Positions 23,192 to 32,723 of a DNA stretch of 64,000 bases are shown in pieces (the first letter of the stretch is position 1; every line of letters begins with the position of its first letter). The stretch comes from Sphingopyxis terrae subsp. terrae NBRC 15098. Its GTDB lineage: Bacteria; Pseudomonadota; Alphaproteobacteria; Sphingomonadales; Sphingomonadaceae. The notes under the pieces are model-generated. The model was not told the DNA's origin and did not search any database. It saw only the letters and a program-made list of their open reading frames with translations. The position numbers and the translations under genes were made by a program. The stretch is from positions 2,737,001 through 2,801,000 of the forward strand of contig NZ_CP013342.1 of NCBI RefSeq assembly GCF_001610975.1, read 5' to 3'.

Positions 23192-23581
23192 TTAGTCGGA
23201 TTTGCGACCCTTCGGAAGCAGCGAACCGAGCAGTGCGCCGATCGCGGCGGCACCGGCGAGCAGCGTCAGCGGCTGGTCCTTCGCGATGTCCTTGAGCTTG
23301 CCGTTGGCGCGGGTCGCCTGCGCCTTGCCCTTTTCATAGGCGTGACCGGCGGCTTCGCGCGCGGCGTCGGCCTGTTCGCGCCCCTTTGCGGCAAGCTCGC
23401 TCGACGCGGCGCGGGTGCGGTCTGCGAGGTCGCTCGTCGCAGCACGGGCGCGGCCATAGCCTTCCTGGATGCGCGCCTTGGCCGCCTCGGCGGTCGCACG
23501 CGCATTTTCGGCGGTTTTCTCCGCAAGTTCACTCGCTTTTGCCTGCGCGTCGCGGGCGGTTTCACCGAAGGGCTTCATCAT
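23192..23581 (-). CDS. Ala-rich amphipathic coiled-coil protein with C-terminal hydrophobic segment
   Basis: 129 residues. From the N-terminus to ~100 it is a long Ala/Glu/Lys/Arg helix of heptad character (AKASELAEKTAENARATAEAAKARI...). It then has KDQPLTLLAGAAAIGALLGSLLPKGRKSD, a glycine-zipper-like hydrophobic helix with a basic end, as in ElaB/YqjD (DUF883) membrane-anchored proteins. It starts inside the end of the preceding gene (20-bp overlap; ATG 23581 or 23578, GGAGG upstream), so the two are coupled. It is the last of four same-strand genes with similar small-protein design; an envelope or ribosome-tethering stress role is inferred from the DUF883 resemblance only. Confidence 0.7.
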   Translation of the reverse strand: MMKPFGETARDAQAKASELAEKTAENARATAEAAKARIQEGYGRARAATSDLADRTRAASSELAAKGREQADAAREAAGHAYEKGKAQATRANGKLKDIAKDQPLTLLAGAAAIGALLGSLLPKGRKSD

Positions 23582-23948
23582 CTTCCTCCATTTGTTCGAT
23601 ATCTTCGGCCGCGCCCGCGGTAGCGGGACGCAGCCGGTCGGCAAGATCGCTCGCCACATTCTGGATGCGCCGCGCGAGGCGGGGGGCATGCTCCTTGATC
23701 GGCTCGCGCAGGAGCCACAGCGTACCGGCGACCGCGGCCAGCGCGATCGGCAGGCGGTTGCTGCGAAATTCATCGCGGACCGCCTGCGCGGTGTCGTCGA
23801 CCTTTGCCTGCAAGCGATATTTGCCGCGATCGATGAGCGCACTCGGTTTGAAGGCGGCGCGCGCCGTGTCGGCCTGACGCCGCAAGGCCGCGCGCTGCAG
23901 CATCGACCGGCGCAGCGCGTTGACGAGGCGGTTGCGGGCGGCGGACAT
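23562..23948 (-). CDS. DUF3618-like small membrane-associated protein
   Basis: 128 residues. The N-terminal half is basic and helical (RNRLVNALRRSMLQRAALRR). A FKPSALIDRGKYRLQAKVDD segment precedes NRLPIALAAVAGTLWLLREPI, a single hydrophobic helix, then an acidic tail (EDIEQMEEDDEALR). The part around the hydrophobic helix resembles the C-terminal part of DUF3618 proteins, which usually pair with phage-holin-superfamily-III proteins, as here. Its start (23948) overlaps the stop of the holin-like gene by one base. Function unknown. Confidence 0.65.
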   Translation of the reverse strand: MSAARNRLVNALRRSMLQRAALRRQADTARAAFKPSALIDRGKYRLQAKVDDTAQAVRDEFRSNRLPIALAAVAGTLWLLREPIKEHAPRLARRIQNVASDLADRLRPATAGAAEDIEQMEEDDEALR

Positions 23949-24412
23949 CAGTCGTCACTCCCTTGCGGTGACAGGTCGCTGCGCAGGGCAAGCTTCACAT
24001 CGCCCGCACTTCGCTTTGCGCGCCAGCCGGCGAAGCCCGCGAGCCCGATGAGCGCCGCGACCACGATCAGCGTCGCGAGCAGCGGGCCGACGTGCGGCGC
24101 GAGCACCAAGATCGCGCCGAAGGCAACCGCGAGCAACGCCACGAGCAGCGCGCAGGCCGCGACGAAGCCCCACGCCGACGCCCATTTGACCCCGTGCGAG
24201 GCCAGCGCACCGCGCGCTTCGAGAAGCGCCAGTTCGGCCTGCACCGTCTGCTTGGCATCGTCGACGAGATCGCGGACGATATCTTCGAGCGGTACCGGCG
24301 GCGGCGTGCTGGGCGGCCCGTCGGGCGCATAGCCGTGGCTGACGCCCCCGAAGCCGTGCGGATCGGACGCCGATGCAGAGGTCGGTGGAGGGGTCGGTTT
24401 CTGTGCGGGCAA
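23948..24412 (-). CDS. Phage holin superfamily III-like (Phage_holin_3_6) membrane protein
   Basis: 154 residues. A Pro/Ser-rich N-terminal tail (~1-40) is followed by an amphipathic helix (LEDIVRDLVDDAKQTVQAELALLEARG) and two hydrophobic spans (WGFVAACALLVALLAVAFGAILVLAPHVG and LLATLIVVAALIGLAGFAGW). The helix-hairpin arrangement matches the Phage_holin_3_6/YqjE group of chromosomal membrane proteins. These are not phage genes despite the name; in proteobacteria they occur beside DUF883 and DUF3618 genes, as here. It lies in the middle of the four-gene set. Confidence 0.75.
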   Translation of the reverse strand: MPAQKPTPPPTSASASDPHGFGGVSHGYAPDGPPSTPPPVPLEDIVRDLVDDAKQTVQAELALLEARGALASHGVKWASAWGFVAACALLVALLAVAFGAILVLAPHVGPLLATLIVVAALIGLAGFAGWRAKRSAGDVKLALRSDLSPQGSDD

Positions 24413-24419
24413 GGGGCGA

Positions 24420-24959
24420 TCAGTCGTTGCTCGACCCGCCCTTGAGCATACGGGCCAGCACGAAGCCGATCACCGCCGCCGCACCAACCGCGACCGCCGG
24501 GCTCTTCTTGACGAAATCGCGGGTCGCACCCGCCAGTTCGTCGAGATCCTTCTGATCGAGGGACGAGGCAAGGCCGGCCACCGTGGTCGCGGCGGAGCGG
24601 GCATAATCGCCATATTGCTTGCCGAATTTCGAATCCACCGTGTCAGCGCTATCCTCGAGCATCTTGGCGAGGCTGCCGACGGTTTCGGCCGCCTTGTCCT
24701 TGCCCTTGGTCGCGGCTTCGCGCGCCTTTGCCGATGCCTGATTGGCAAAGCTCGTCGCATCTTCCTTGATCGATGCGGCCTTCTTCGACGCTTCGGCCTT
24801 GATCGTGTCGCGGGTCACGGCGAGCTGGTCGCGGATCGGATGATCCTTTGCCGCCGCCTTCGCCTTCGCGGCCGGCGCTGCCTTGGTGGCGGCGGGCTTT
24901 GCGGGTGCCTTGGGGCGGGGAGCTGCCTTCTTGGTCGCGGGAGTAGCGGCTTTGGCCAT
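24420..24959 (-). CDS. Lys/Ala/Pro-rich (histone H1-like) N-terminus with C-terminal membrane anchor
   Basis: 179 residues. Positions 1-50 are made of AAPK/PAKPAATK-type repeats that look like histone H1 or AlgP tails. Positions 50-150 are an amphipathic helix with repeating Ala/Lys/Glu. KKSPAVAVGAAAVIGFVLARMLKGG is a glycine-rich membrane anchor like that of ElaB/YqjD (DUF883). Start 24959 is preferred to 24995 because the protein then begins MAKAATPATKKAAPR and GAGG lies upstream. It is the first gene of the set, separated by 7 bp from the next. A protein that tethers nucleic acid or ribosomes to the inner membrane is a plausible but unproven reading. Confidence 0.7.
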   Translation of the reverse strand: MAKAATPATKKAAPRPKAPAKPAATKAAPAAKAKAAAKDHPIRDQLAVTRDTIKAEASKKAASIKEDATSFANQASAKAREAATKGKDKAAETVGSLAKMLEDSADTVDSKFGKQYGDYARSAATTVAGLASSLDQKDLDELAGATRDFVKKSPAVAVGAAAVIGFVLARMLKGGSSND

Positions 24960-25077
24960 CACATCGTCCTCTTCATTCTTGTTGGGGGCGCGCACGCGTC
25001 GCGCCGTCCGCGGTCCTACCTCAATCTATATAGCAAGCGCGGCGATTTGGTTCCATAGCGCGCCGAAAATCCCGTGA

Positions 25078-26451
<1,374 letters not shown>

Positions 26452-26476
26452 AGGGAGCCCGATCAGTCACCAGTCA

Positions 26477-26521
26477 CGCGTCGTCCCGATTTTTGTTGGG
26501 ATGGCGCGCCGGGACGACGCG
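26477..26521. repeat. REP-like inverted repeat between eno and the ftsB-like gene
   Basis: CGCGTCGTCCCG (26477-26488) and CGGGACGACGCG (26510-26521) are exact 12-bp complements with a 21-nt spacer that begins with ATTTTTG. It may act as a terminator for eno on the plus strand or be a dispersed extragenic palindrome. Confidence 0.6.
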
Positions 26522-26574
26522 AATGCGGCGATGCCGCCTTGACGCCGCGAATCAACTCTGATTCAAGAACCGAA

Positions 26575-26934
26575 ATGACGCAGCGCCACAAATTCCGTAA
26601 ATCGATAAGCCGGGCGGTCGGGCCGACGGTGGCGCTGATCGCGGTGCTGGCGATGATCGGCTATATCATTTTCGGGCCCACCGGCCTTTATGCGTGGGGC
26701 GATTACGGCCAGTCGGTCGAAAAGAAGCGCGTCATCCTGTCCGAGCTCACCAAGAAGCAGAACGAGCTGCAGAACCGGGTGAACCTGCTCGGGCGACAGC
26801 GCGTCGATCCCGATCTGGCCGACGAATATGTTCGCGAAAAGCTGGGCGTGATGCACCCCGACGAGATCGCCATTCCGATGGACCCCGCGGAAAAGCCCGC
26901 GGCCCCCGCGCCCAAGGCCGACGGCCAGCGCTGA
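26575..26934 (+). CDS. Septum formation initiator family protein (FtsB/DivIC-like)
   Basis: 119 residues. A short basic N-terminus is followed by one membrane span (VGPTVALIAVLAMIGYIIFG) and a periplasmic coiled coil (KKRVILSELTKKQNELQNRVNLL). The tail includes DPDLADEYVREKLGVMHPDEIAIPM, the conserved end of the FtsB/DivIC family, and a Pro/Ala-rich extension. FtsB joins FtsQ and FtsL in the divisome. Placement directly after eno and before pdhA is the classic FtsB context (E. coli ftsB also follows the eno region). ATG 26575 follows AAGAACCGAA; the longer frame at 26539 lacks support. Confidence 0.87.
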   Translation: MTQRHKFRKSISRAVGPTVALIAVLAMIGYIIFGPTGLYAWGDYGQSVEKKRVILSELTKKQNELQNRVNLLGRQRVDPDLADEYVREKLGVMHPDEIAIPMDPAEKPAAPAPKADGQR

Positions 26935-26996
26935 CCGGCGCTTTCCCACCGATAAATGCATAGGTAGCCACGCAGTCGCGCCATGCCCGCGGGGCG

Positions 26997-27026
26997 TTGC
27001 CAAGCGGGGCGTCGCTCTCCTATAGG
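26997..27026 (+). promoter_or_regulatory. Candidate promoter for pdhAB
   Basis: TTGCCA (26997-27002) and TATAGG (27021-27026) are 18 bp apart, about 38 bp upstream of the pdhA start. It is the only promoter-like pair I see in the gap after the ftsB-like gene. Confidence 0.45.
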
Positions 27027-27063
27027 GGCCTTGCCGTAACGGCCAAACGCAAAGGATATCGCC

Positions 27064-28134
27064 TTGGCAAAAGCACCCGCGCGCAAGACTGCCGCGCCAA
27101 AAAAGACTGCATCCACCCCAGCTGCCGCGAGCAATCGCGAAACCCCGCGCGAGCCCGTCCCCTATGCGGCGACGCCCGAAGAGCTCGAGAAATTCTATCG
27201 CGAGATGCTGCTCATCCGCCGCTTCGAGGAAAAGGCGGGCCAGCTTTACGGCCTCGGCCTGATCGGCGGCTTCTGCCACCTTTATATCGGGCAGGAAGCG
27301 GTGGCGGTCGGTCTGCAGTCGGCGCTCGATGGCGACAAGGACAGCGTGATCACCGGCTATCGCGATCATGGCCATATGCTCGCCTATGGCATCGATCCGA
27401 AAGTCATCATGGCCGAACTGACCGGGCGCGCGGCCGGCATCTCGAAGGGCAAGGGCGGCTCGATGCACATGTTCAGCGTCGAGCATAAATTCTACGGCGG
27501 ACACGGCATCGTCGGCGCGCAGGTCGCGCTGGGCACCGGGCTTGCCTTCGCGCACAAATATCGCGGGGACGGCGGCGTTGCGATGGCCTATTTCGGCGAT
27601 GGCGCTGCGAACCAGGGCCAGGTGTACGAAAGCTTCAACATGGCCGAGCTGTGGAAGCTGCCGATCATCTTCGTGATCGAGAATAACCAATATGCGATGG
27701 GCACCAGCGTCAACCGCTCGTCGGCCGAGGACCAACTCTATCGCCGCGGCGAAAGCTTCCGCATTCCGGGCATGCAGGTCGATGGCATGGACGTGCTCGC
27801 GGTGCGTGGCGCGGCCGAGGCGGCGCTCGAATGGGTGCGCGCGGGCAAGGGACCGATCCTGCTCGAACTCAAGACCTATCGCTATCGCGGCCATTCGATG
27901 TCGGACCCCGCCAAATATCGCAGCCGCGAGGAAGTGCAGGCGGTGCGCGACAAGAGCGACGCGATCGAGCATCTGAAAAAGGCGATGATCGACGCCGGCA
28001 TCGGCGAAGATCGCATCAAGGACATCGACAAGGAAATCCGCGCGGTTGTCGCGGAATCGGCTGACTTCGCCGAAAGCGCGCCCGAACCCGATCCGTCCGA
28101 ACTTTATACCGACGTGCTGGTGGAGCAATATTGA
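27064..28134 (+). CDS. pdhA: Pyruvate dehydrogenase E1 component, alpha subunit
   Basis: 356 residues. The thiamine diphosphate motif [23 protein letters not shown]... (GDG-x~25-N) is present ([10 protein letters not shown] then ENNQYAMG), along with [25 protein letters not shown] and the phosphorylation-loop-like [15 protein letters not shown]. It forms the alpha2beta2 E1 that decarboxylates pyruvate and reductively acetylates lipoyl groups. The N-terminal ~30 residues are Ala/Lys/Pro-rich. The start appears to be TTG (27064) behind AAAGGAT with good spacing; no ATG fits before the conserved region. The pdhB stop-start distance is 1 bp. Confidence 0.95.
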   Translation: MAKAPARKTAAPKKTASTPAAASNRETPREPVPYAATPEELEKFYREMLLIRRFEEKAGQLYGLGLIGGFCHLYIGQEAVAVGLQSALDGDKDSVITGYRDHGHMLAYGIDPKVIMAELTGRAAGISKGKGGSMHMFSVEHKFYGGHGIVGAQVALGTGLAFAHKYRGDGGVAMAYFGDGAANQGQVYESFNMAELWKLPIIFVIENNQYAMGTSVNRSSAEDQLYRRGESFRIPGMQVDGMDVLAVRGAAEAALEWVRAGKGPILLELKTYRYRGHSMSDPAKYRSREEVQAVRDKSDAIEHLKKAMIDAGIGEDRIKDIDKEIRAVVAESADFAESAPEPDPSELYTDVLVEQY

Positions 28135-28135
28135 G

Positions 28136-29512
28136 ATGGCCATCGAATTGAAGATGCCGGCGCTGTCGCCGACGATGGAAGAAGGCACGCTCGCCAAGTG
28201 GCTCGTCAAGGAAGGCGACGCGGTCAAATCGGGCGATATTCTCGCCGAGATCGAGACCGACAAGGCGACGATGGAATTCGAAGCGATCGACGAAGGCACG
28301 ATCGCGCAGATTCTGGTTCCCGAAGGGACCGACAATGTGAAGGTCGGCACCGTGATCGCGACGATTTCGGGCGAGGGCGAAGAGGCCACTCCGGCTCCGG
28401 CGCCCGCGCCTGCTGCCGCTCCGGCGCCCGCCGAGGCTCCGGCTCCGGCCGCCACGCCCGCTCCGGCGGCCGAAAAGCCGGCGCCGGCCGTGCGCGCCGC
28501 CGATCCGTCGATCCCCGCGGGCACCGCGATGGTCAAGCTGACCGTTCGCGAGGCGCTGCGCGATGCGATGGCGGAGGAAATGCGCGCCGACGACCGCATC
28601 TTCGTGATGGGCGAGGAAGTCGCCGAATATCAGGGCGCCTACAAGGTGACGCAGGGTCTGCTCGACGAATTCGGCCCGCGCCGCGTGATCGATACGCCGA
28701 TCACCGAATATGGCTTTGCGGGCCTTGGCGCCGGCGCGGCGATGGGCGGGCTGAAGCCGGTCATCGAATTCATGACCTTCAACTTCGCGATGCAGGCGAT
28801 CGACCACATCATCAACTCGGCGGCCAAGACCAATTATATGTCGGGCGGCCAGATGCGCTGTCCGATCGTCTTCCGCGGCCCCAATGGCGCGGCGAGCCGT
28901 GTCGGGGCGCAGCACAGCCAGAATTATGCGCCCTGGTATGCCAGCGTTCCCGGCCTGATCGTGATCTCGCCCTATGACGCCGCCGACGCCAAGGGGCTGC
29001 TCAAGGCGGCGATCCGCAGCGAAGACCCGGTGGTGTTCCTTGAAAACGAACTCCTTTACGGCCGCAGCTTCGAGCTTCCCGACGTCGAGGATTATGTCCT
29101 GCCGATCGGCAAGGCGCGGATCATGCGTGAAGGCAGCGACGTCACCATCGTCAGCTATTCCATCGGCGTCGGCCTTGCGCTCGAGGCCGCCGACGCGCTC
29201 GCCGGCGAGGGGATCGAGGCCGAGGTGATCGACTTGCGCACGCTGCGTCCGCTCGACACCGAAACCGTGCTCGCTAGCCTCAAGAAGACGAACCGCATGA
29301 TCGTCGTCGAGGAAGGTTGGCCGACCTGCTCGATCGCCAGCGAACTTGCGATGGTGGCGATGGAACAGGGCTTCGACGACCTGGATGCGCCGGTGCTGCG
29401 CGTAACCGACGAGGATGTCCCGCTGCCCTATGCCGCCAATCTGGAAAAGGCGGCGCTGGTCGACGTCCCGCGCGTGATCGCGGCGGCGAAGACGGTTTGC
29501 AATCGCGGCTGA
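28136..29512 (+). CDS. pdhB: Pyruvate dehydrogenase E1 beta with N-terminal lipoyl domain
   Basis: 458 residues. Positions 1-78 are a biotinyl/lipoyl domain with the modifiable lysine in [12 protein letters not shown]. Positions ~85-125 are an Ala/Pro swinging-arm linker. From ~128 follows a complete E1 beta ([93 protein letters not shown]). The lipoyl-E1beta fusion is known from several alphaproteobacteria and is intact here. It starts 1 bp after pdhA, so the two are one transcript. The E2 and E3 genes are not in the window. Confidence 0.95.
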   Translation: MAIELKMPALSPTMEEGTLAKWLVKEGDAVKSGDILAEIETDKATMEFEAIDEGTIAQILVPEGTDNVKVGTVIATISGEGEEATPAPAPAPAAAPAPAEAPAPAATPAPAAEKPAPAVRAADPSIPAGTAMVKLTVREALRDAMAEEMRADDRIFVMGEEVAEYQGAYKVTQGLLDEFGPRRVIDTPITEYGFAGLGAGAAMGGLKPVIEFMTFNFAMQAIDHIINSAAKTNYMSGGQMRCPIVFRGPNGAASRVGAQHSQNYAPWYASVPGLIVISPYDAADAKGLLKAAIRSEDPVVFLENELLYGRSFELPDVEDYVLPIGKARIMREGSDVTIVSYSIGVGLALEAADALAGEGIEAEVIDLRTLRPLDTETVLASLKKTNRMIVVEEGWPTCSIASELAMVAMEQGFDDLDAPVLRVTDEDVPLPYAANLEKAALVDVPRVIAAAKTVCNRG

Positions 29513-29533
29513 CCCTCCGAACCCGCCCGAACT

Positions 29534-29620
29534 CCGCTCGTGCTGAGCCTGTCGAAGCACCGTTTTTCGTTCGCAACGACGAAGTGAAGAACAGCCCTTC
29601 GACAAGCTCAGGGCGAGCGG
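29534..29620. repeat. Dispersed palindromic repeat (CTGAGCTTGTCGAAGGG type)
   Basis: The left arm includes CGCTCGTGCTGAGCCTGTCG (from 29535) and the right arm includes CGACAAGCTCAGGGCGAGCG (to 29619). They are imperfect inverted repeats about 31 bp long with a ~24-nt spacer. The core is a familiar extragenic palindrome in sphingomonads and related genomes. It lies directly after pdhB and may also end its message. Confidence 0.75.
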
Positions 29621-29657
29621 TTCTTATTTGGCGCCGTCTGTTCTATCGCGCGATCGC

Positions 29658-30290
29658 ATGACGACCGAAACCTCGCCGATTCTCTACGGCTATCCCGACA
29701 TCCGCGACCCGCGCGTGATGGTTGCGGTGCCGCGCGCGCGGCGCGAGGCGCTGGCGGCGCTGTGGGCGCTCGCGGAGCGGTTGACCAAATTGCTGGCCGA
29801 TGCGCGCGAGCCGATGATCGGCCAGATCAAGCTCGCCTGGTGGCGCGACATGGCGGGGTTGCTTGCGTCCGATCCCGCCGCGCTGCCGAAGGGTGAGCCG
29901 CTGCTCGCCGAATTGCAGCAGAGCTGGGCGGGGCAGGACGGGCTCGAGGTGCTGGTCGATGCCGCCGAGGCGGTGCTGCTTGTCGAAGACGCCGCCGCAC
30001 GGACTGCGGCAGGTGCAGCGTTCGGTGAGGCGCTGTTCGCGCTGTCGGGCGGCGCGGGCGGGGCGCGTTGGGGGCTGGTCTGGCTGGCCGGGCAGCAGGA
30101 AACGGCGGACGCCGCGGCGCAGCTTTTTCGCGATGCCTGTAACCGGGCGGCACCGCCGCGCGGATTGCTCGGCAGCAAGGCTTTGCTGATGCTCGATCGC
30201 TGGTCGGCGGCCATCGCGGCGCGCGGCGGCGAACGACGCTGGCGCAGCGAAGGCTTGCTGCTTTTCCGGATCGGCCTGACTGGCCTTTGA
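29658..30290 (+). CDS. Squalene/phytoene synthase-like protein, NDUFAF6-type
   Basis: 210 residues, shorter than true phytoene synthases (~300). It aligns with the isoprenoid-synthase fold through YGYPDIRDPRVMVAVPRARREALAALWAL and PMIGQIKLAWWRDM, the hallmark of the NDUFAF6 (complex I assembly factor) branch. The two DxxxD motifs that bind prenyl diphosphates are not seen, so catalysis is unlikely. It may help assemble complex I, an inference from the mitochondrial homologue. ATG 29658 is chosen over GTG/other starts upstream, which lie in the repeat. It stands between the pdhAB repeat and cysE. Confidence 0.7.
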   Translation: MTTETSPILYGYPDIRDPRVMVAVPRARREALAALWALAERLTKLLADAREPMIGQIKLAWWRDMAGLLASDPAALPKGEPLLAELQQSWAGQDGLEVLVDAAEAVLLVEDAAARTAAGAAFGEALFALSGGAGGARWGLVWLAGQQETADAAAQLFRDACNRAAPPRGLLGSKALLMLDRWSAAIAARGGERRWRSEGLLLFRIGLTGL

Positions 30291-30396
30291 CGGGCCTTAC
30301 CGGCCTTTGACCGGAAAGTGTTGTGGCGGGGGTGGAAATGCCGCCCCCGAGCCTCTATCTTGGCGCAAACGAGATAGGGTCGCAGGGGAAATTGCG

Positions 30397-31116
30397 ATGT
30401 TTAACGGGCTCGTCGCCTATCTGGACTCGATCAAGGCGCGCGATCCCGCGCCGCGTTCGCGCTGGGAAATTCTGCTCTATCCGGGGCTGCTCGCCGTCGG
30501 CATGCACCGCATTGCCCACTGGTTGTTCGAGGCGGACCTGTTCTTCCTCGCGCGCTTCGTCAATCATCTGTCGCGCTGGCTGACCGGCATCGACATCCAT
30601 CCGGGTGCCACGATCGGCCGCCACCTGTTCATCGATCATGGCTTTGGCGTCGTCATCGGCGAAACCGCCGAAATCGGCGACAATGTATCCATCTATCAGG
30701 GCGTGACGCTGGGCGGCACCGATCCCGCGAACGGCATCGGCGGCAAGCGCCACCCGACGCTGTGCGACGATGTGATCGTCGGGTCGGGCGCGCAAATTCT
30801 GGGCCCGGTGATCGTCAATTCGCGCGCGCGCGTCGGCGCCAATGCGGTGGTGACCAAGGATGTGCCCGAAGGCGCGGTGATGGTGGGCATCCCGGCGCGG
30901 TCGACCTTGCTCGACGCGACCGAATATGCGCGCGACTTCGTGCCCTATGGCACCCCGTGCAATGAAGCCTTCGACCCGGCGACGCAGAAGCTCGAAATCC
31001 TGCAATGTCAGCTCGAAGTGTTGCAGAAGCAGCTCAAGACGCTGCTCGATGAGCGCGCCGCATCGGGTGAGGGCGATGATGCGCCGCGCCGCAAGGGAGG
31101 CCGGAAAAGCGCCTGA
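30397..31116 (+). CDS. cysE: Serine O-acetyltransferase (EpsC/short CysE type)
   Basis: 239 residues. A short N-terminal helical region (FNGLVAYLDSIKARDPAPRSRWEILLYPGLLAVGMHRIAHWL) leads to a left-handed beta-helix of hexapeptide repeats: IHPGATIGRHLFIDHGFGVVIGETAEIGDNVSIYQGVTLGG, shown with the catalytic His pair (DHGFG, and H in HPGA). It transfers acetyl from acetyl-CoA to serine, the first step of cysteine synthesis. The C-terminal ~45 residues form a Gln/Leu coiled coil (KLEILQCQLEVLQKQLKTLL). AGGGGAAA precedes ATG 30397. A CTATCT/AGATAG dyad at 30355-30377 in the leader might be an operator. The stop overlaps the next start by one base. Confidence 0.93.
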   Translation: MFNGLVAYLDSIKARDPAPRSRWEILLYPGLLAVGMHRIAHWLFEADLFFLARFVNHLSRWLTGIDIHPGATIGRHLFIDHGFGVVIGETAEIGDNVSIYQGVTLGGTDPANGIGGKRHPTLCDDVIVGSGAQILGPVIVNSRARVGANAVVTKDVPEGAVMVGIPARSTLLDATEYARDFVPYGTPCNEAFDPATQKLEILQCQLEVLQKQLKTLLDERAASGEGDDAPRRKGGRKSA

Positions 31117-31469
31117 TGGGGACGGTGACGCCCCTTCCATATGCGGGGCGGGCATTGCCGCAACAGACCGGCTTCGACCGCGACGAGCTGATGCGCATCC
31201 TCGACCTCTATGGCCGCATGGTCGCAGCGGGGAAGTGGCGCGACTATGCGATGGATTTCCACCGCGACGTCGCGATCTTCTCGGCTTTTCGACGCACAGC
31301 CGAACGTCCCGAATATCGCATAGAAAAACGCCCCGCCTTGCGGAGCCGTCAGGGCATGTGGGCCCTTGTCTCCGAAGGCGGGGCAGTGCTTAAGCGCGGG
31401 GACGAGCTTTCTAACGTGCTCGCCCCCGTCGAGCGCAAGCTTATGAAGCTGGTTGGGGACGGATCGTAG
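31116..31469 (+). CDS. DUF2794 domain protein
   Basis: 117 residues. The DUF2794 core is clear: FDRDELMRILDLYGRMVAAGKWRDYAMDFHRDVAIFSAFRRTAERPEYRIEKRPALR and QGMWALVSEGGAVLKRGDELSNVLAPVERKLMKL (in parts: LDLYGRMVAAGKWRDYAMDF, AIFSAFRRTAERPEYRI, KRGDEL). The family is restricted to alphaproteobacteria and of unknown function, cytoplasmic by sequence. TGATG overlap with cysE indicates translational coupling, and this order cysE-DUF2794 recurs in the group as I recall. The 3' end overlaps the convergent membrane protein gene by 29 bp. Confidence 0.87.
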   Translation: MGTVTPLPYAGRALPQQTGFDRDELMRILDLYGRMVAAGKWRDYAMDFHRDVAIFSAFRRTAERPEYRIEKRPALRSRQGMWALVSEGGAVLKRGDELSNVLAPVERKLMKLVGDGS

Positions 31470-32505
31470 CGGGCAACTGGTTCGCCACGTCCGCCGGCAG
31501 CATGCCGACAACCACCGCCCGGGCATTCTGCCAGAAGGCCGACAGCATCAGCAGCGCCGAACCGATGACGAAGGCCGTGAGCGCGACGTTGAGTTCGACC
31601 GCGCCGAAGGTGCGGAACAATTCGGTCATCGCGAACAGCACATAGGCGAGTGCCGAGACGAGTAGCGCGCGGCGATCGATCGCGAGCGCGATCAGTCCGA
31701 AGACGATATAGATACCCACGACCATCACCGCGGCGCCGCTGGTGATATTGTCGCCGCTCGTGACGCCGAGCAGATGGAACACCGGGTGCGCGATCATCGG
31801 CGCGGCGAGCAGGTGAAGCCAGAAGGCAACGTCGCTGCGCCGCGTCGTGCGCGTCCGGTCGCTGCGGTCCCACCACATGGCGAGCGTAAAGACGCCGACA
31901 CCGGCGACGAGGATCAGGGCCATCAACAGCGTCTGGGACGGATCGGGCATTCCGACGGCCGAGAGGATCAGCCCGACTGCGGTGGCGGCAAGCGCGGCGG
32001 TGCCGGCGGCAATCGTCACGGGTACCATGAACCGCCGCCAGTGCAGCCATGTCGCGCCCGCGGTGACGAAGGCGATGACGCTGGCGATCAGCGCGCCCGT
32101 GGTTTCGTTCACATGATTGCCGAAGATCGCCTCGCCATGCTTGACGAGGAAGCCGATCATCGTCGCGGCGACGCCGCCCGAAAAGGCGAGGACGAGCAGA
32201 ATGCTGGGCAGCGCCATGCGGCGGCGGCGGGTGAAATATTCGGCGAGCAGCCACGCCGACCCGGCGACGAAGACCCCCGCGAGCGCCGGATGGATCGATT
32301 CACCGATCCACGCCACCGCGACCAGCAGGATCACCGCGGCAATGCTGACGAAAATATCGTTGAAACCGGTAATGAGCCGGAAGGATTCCTCATCCGCTCC
32401 GGGGGCGTCGCGCAGCGATGCAATATGCGTCCGAAAGGCGGTGGCCGCCTCCGGCGTCAAGACTTTTGCATCGACCGCAGCTTGCAGGTCGCTTTCGCTA
32501 TACAT
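31441..32505 (-). CDS. DUF2157-like polytopic membrane protein
   Basis: 354 residues. The first ~45 are a soluble helical region (MYSESDLQAAVDAKVLTPEAATAFRTHI), followed by about ten hydrophobic spans. N-terminal soluble helix plus many spans is the layout of DUF2157/DUF4401-type proteins. AAGGA stands about 9 bases upstream of ATG 32505. It has no clear partner: the SDR gene upstream is 218 bp away with a repeat between them. It could be a transporter-like or scaffold protein; no motif allows a choice. Confidence 0.7.
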   Translation of the reverse strand: MYSESDLQAAVDAKVLTPEAATAFRTHIASLRDAPGADEESFRLITGFNDIFVSIAAVILLVAVAWIGESIHPALAGVFVAGSAWLLAEYFTRRRRMALPSILLVLAFSGGVAATMIGFLVKHGEAIFGNHVNETTGALIASVIAFVTAGATWLHWRRFMVPVTIAAGTAALAATAVGLILSAVGMPDPSQTLLMALILVAGVGVFTLAMWWDRSDRTRTTRRSDVAFWLHLLAAPMIAHPVFHLLGVTSGDNITSGAAVMVVGIYIVFGLIALAIDRRALLVSALAYVLFAMTELFRTFGAVELNVALTAFVIGSALLMLSAFWQNARAVVVGMLPADVANQLPATIRPQPAS

Positions 32506-32592
32506 CGGGGTCGTCCTTCTTAGACCGATCCCCTTGCCCCACGCAGGGCATAGCGATAGCGTATTGCTGTGTCAATACAGTGGGGCGCCATA

Positions 32593-32715
32593 TCCTCCCT
32601 GTCGCTAAGCGATGGGGAGGGGACCGCCCGAAGGGTGGTGGAGGGGCCGATGCGCCCTCGCCCCTCCGTCAGCCCTGCGGGCTGCCACCTCCCCACCGCT
32701 GCGCGGCAGGGAGGA
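32593..32715. repeat. Compound inverted repeat element
   Basis: TCCTCCCTG (32593-32601) and CAGGGAGGA (32707-32715) bracket a dense set of smaller hairpins, for example GGAGGGG...CCCCTCC and CAGCCCTGCGGGCTG. The whole 123 bp can fold back on itself. It looks like a non-coding, REP-like element between the convergent-type ends of the DUF2157-like gene's promoter and the SDR gene's stop, and may terminate the SDR message. Confidence 0.65.
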
Positions 32716-32723
32716 GCAACCAC

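Noticed and set aside
25040..25062. A GGAAC on the minus strand as an EcfG promoter for the small membrane-protein operon
   Set aside because: The base pairs at the -10 distance (CTAT) do not match CGTT, so the fit is poor.
26563..28599. A 678-residue minus-strand frame across the ftsB-like and pdhA genes
   Set aside because: Antisense shadow; it contains an Ala-rich run that merely mirrors the pdhB linker codons.
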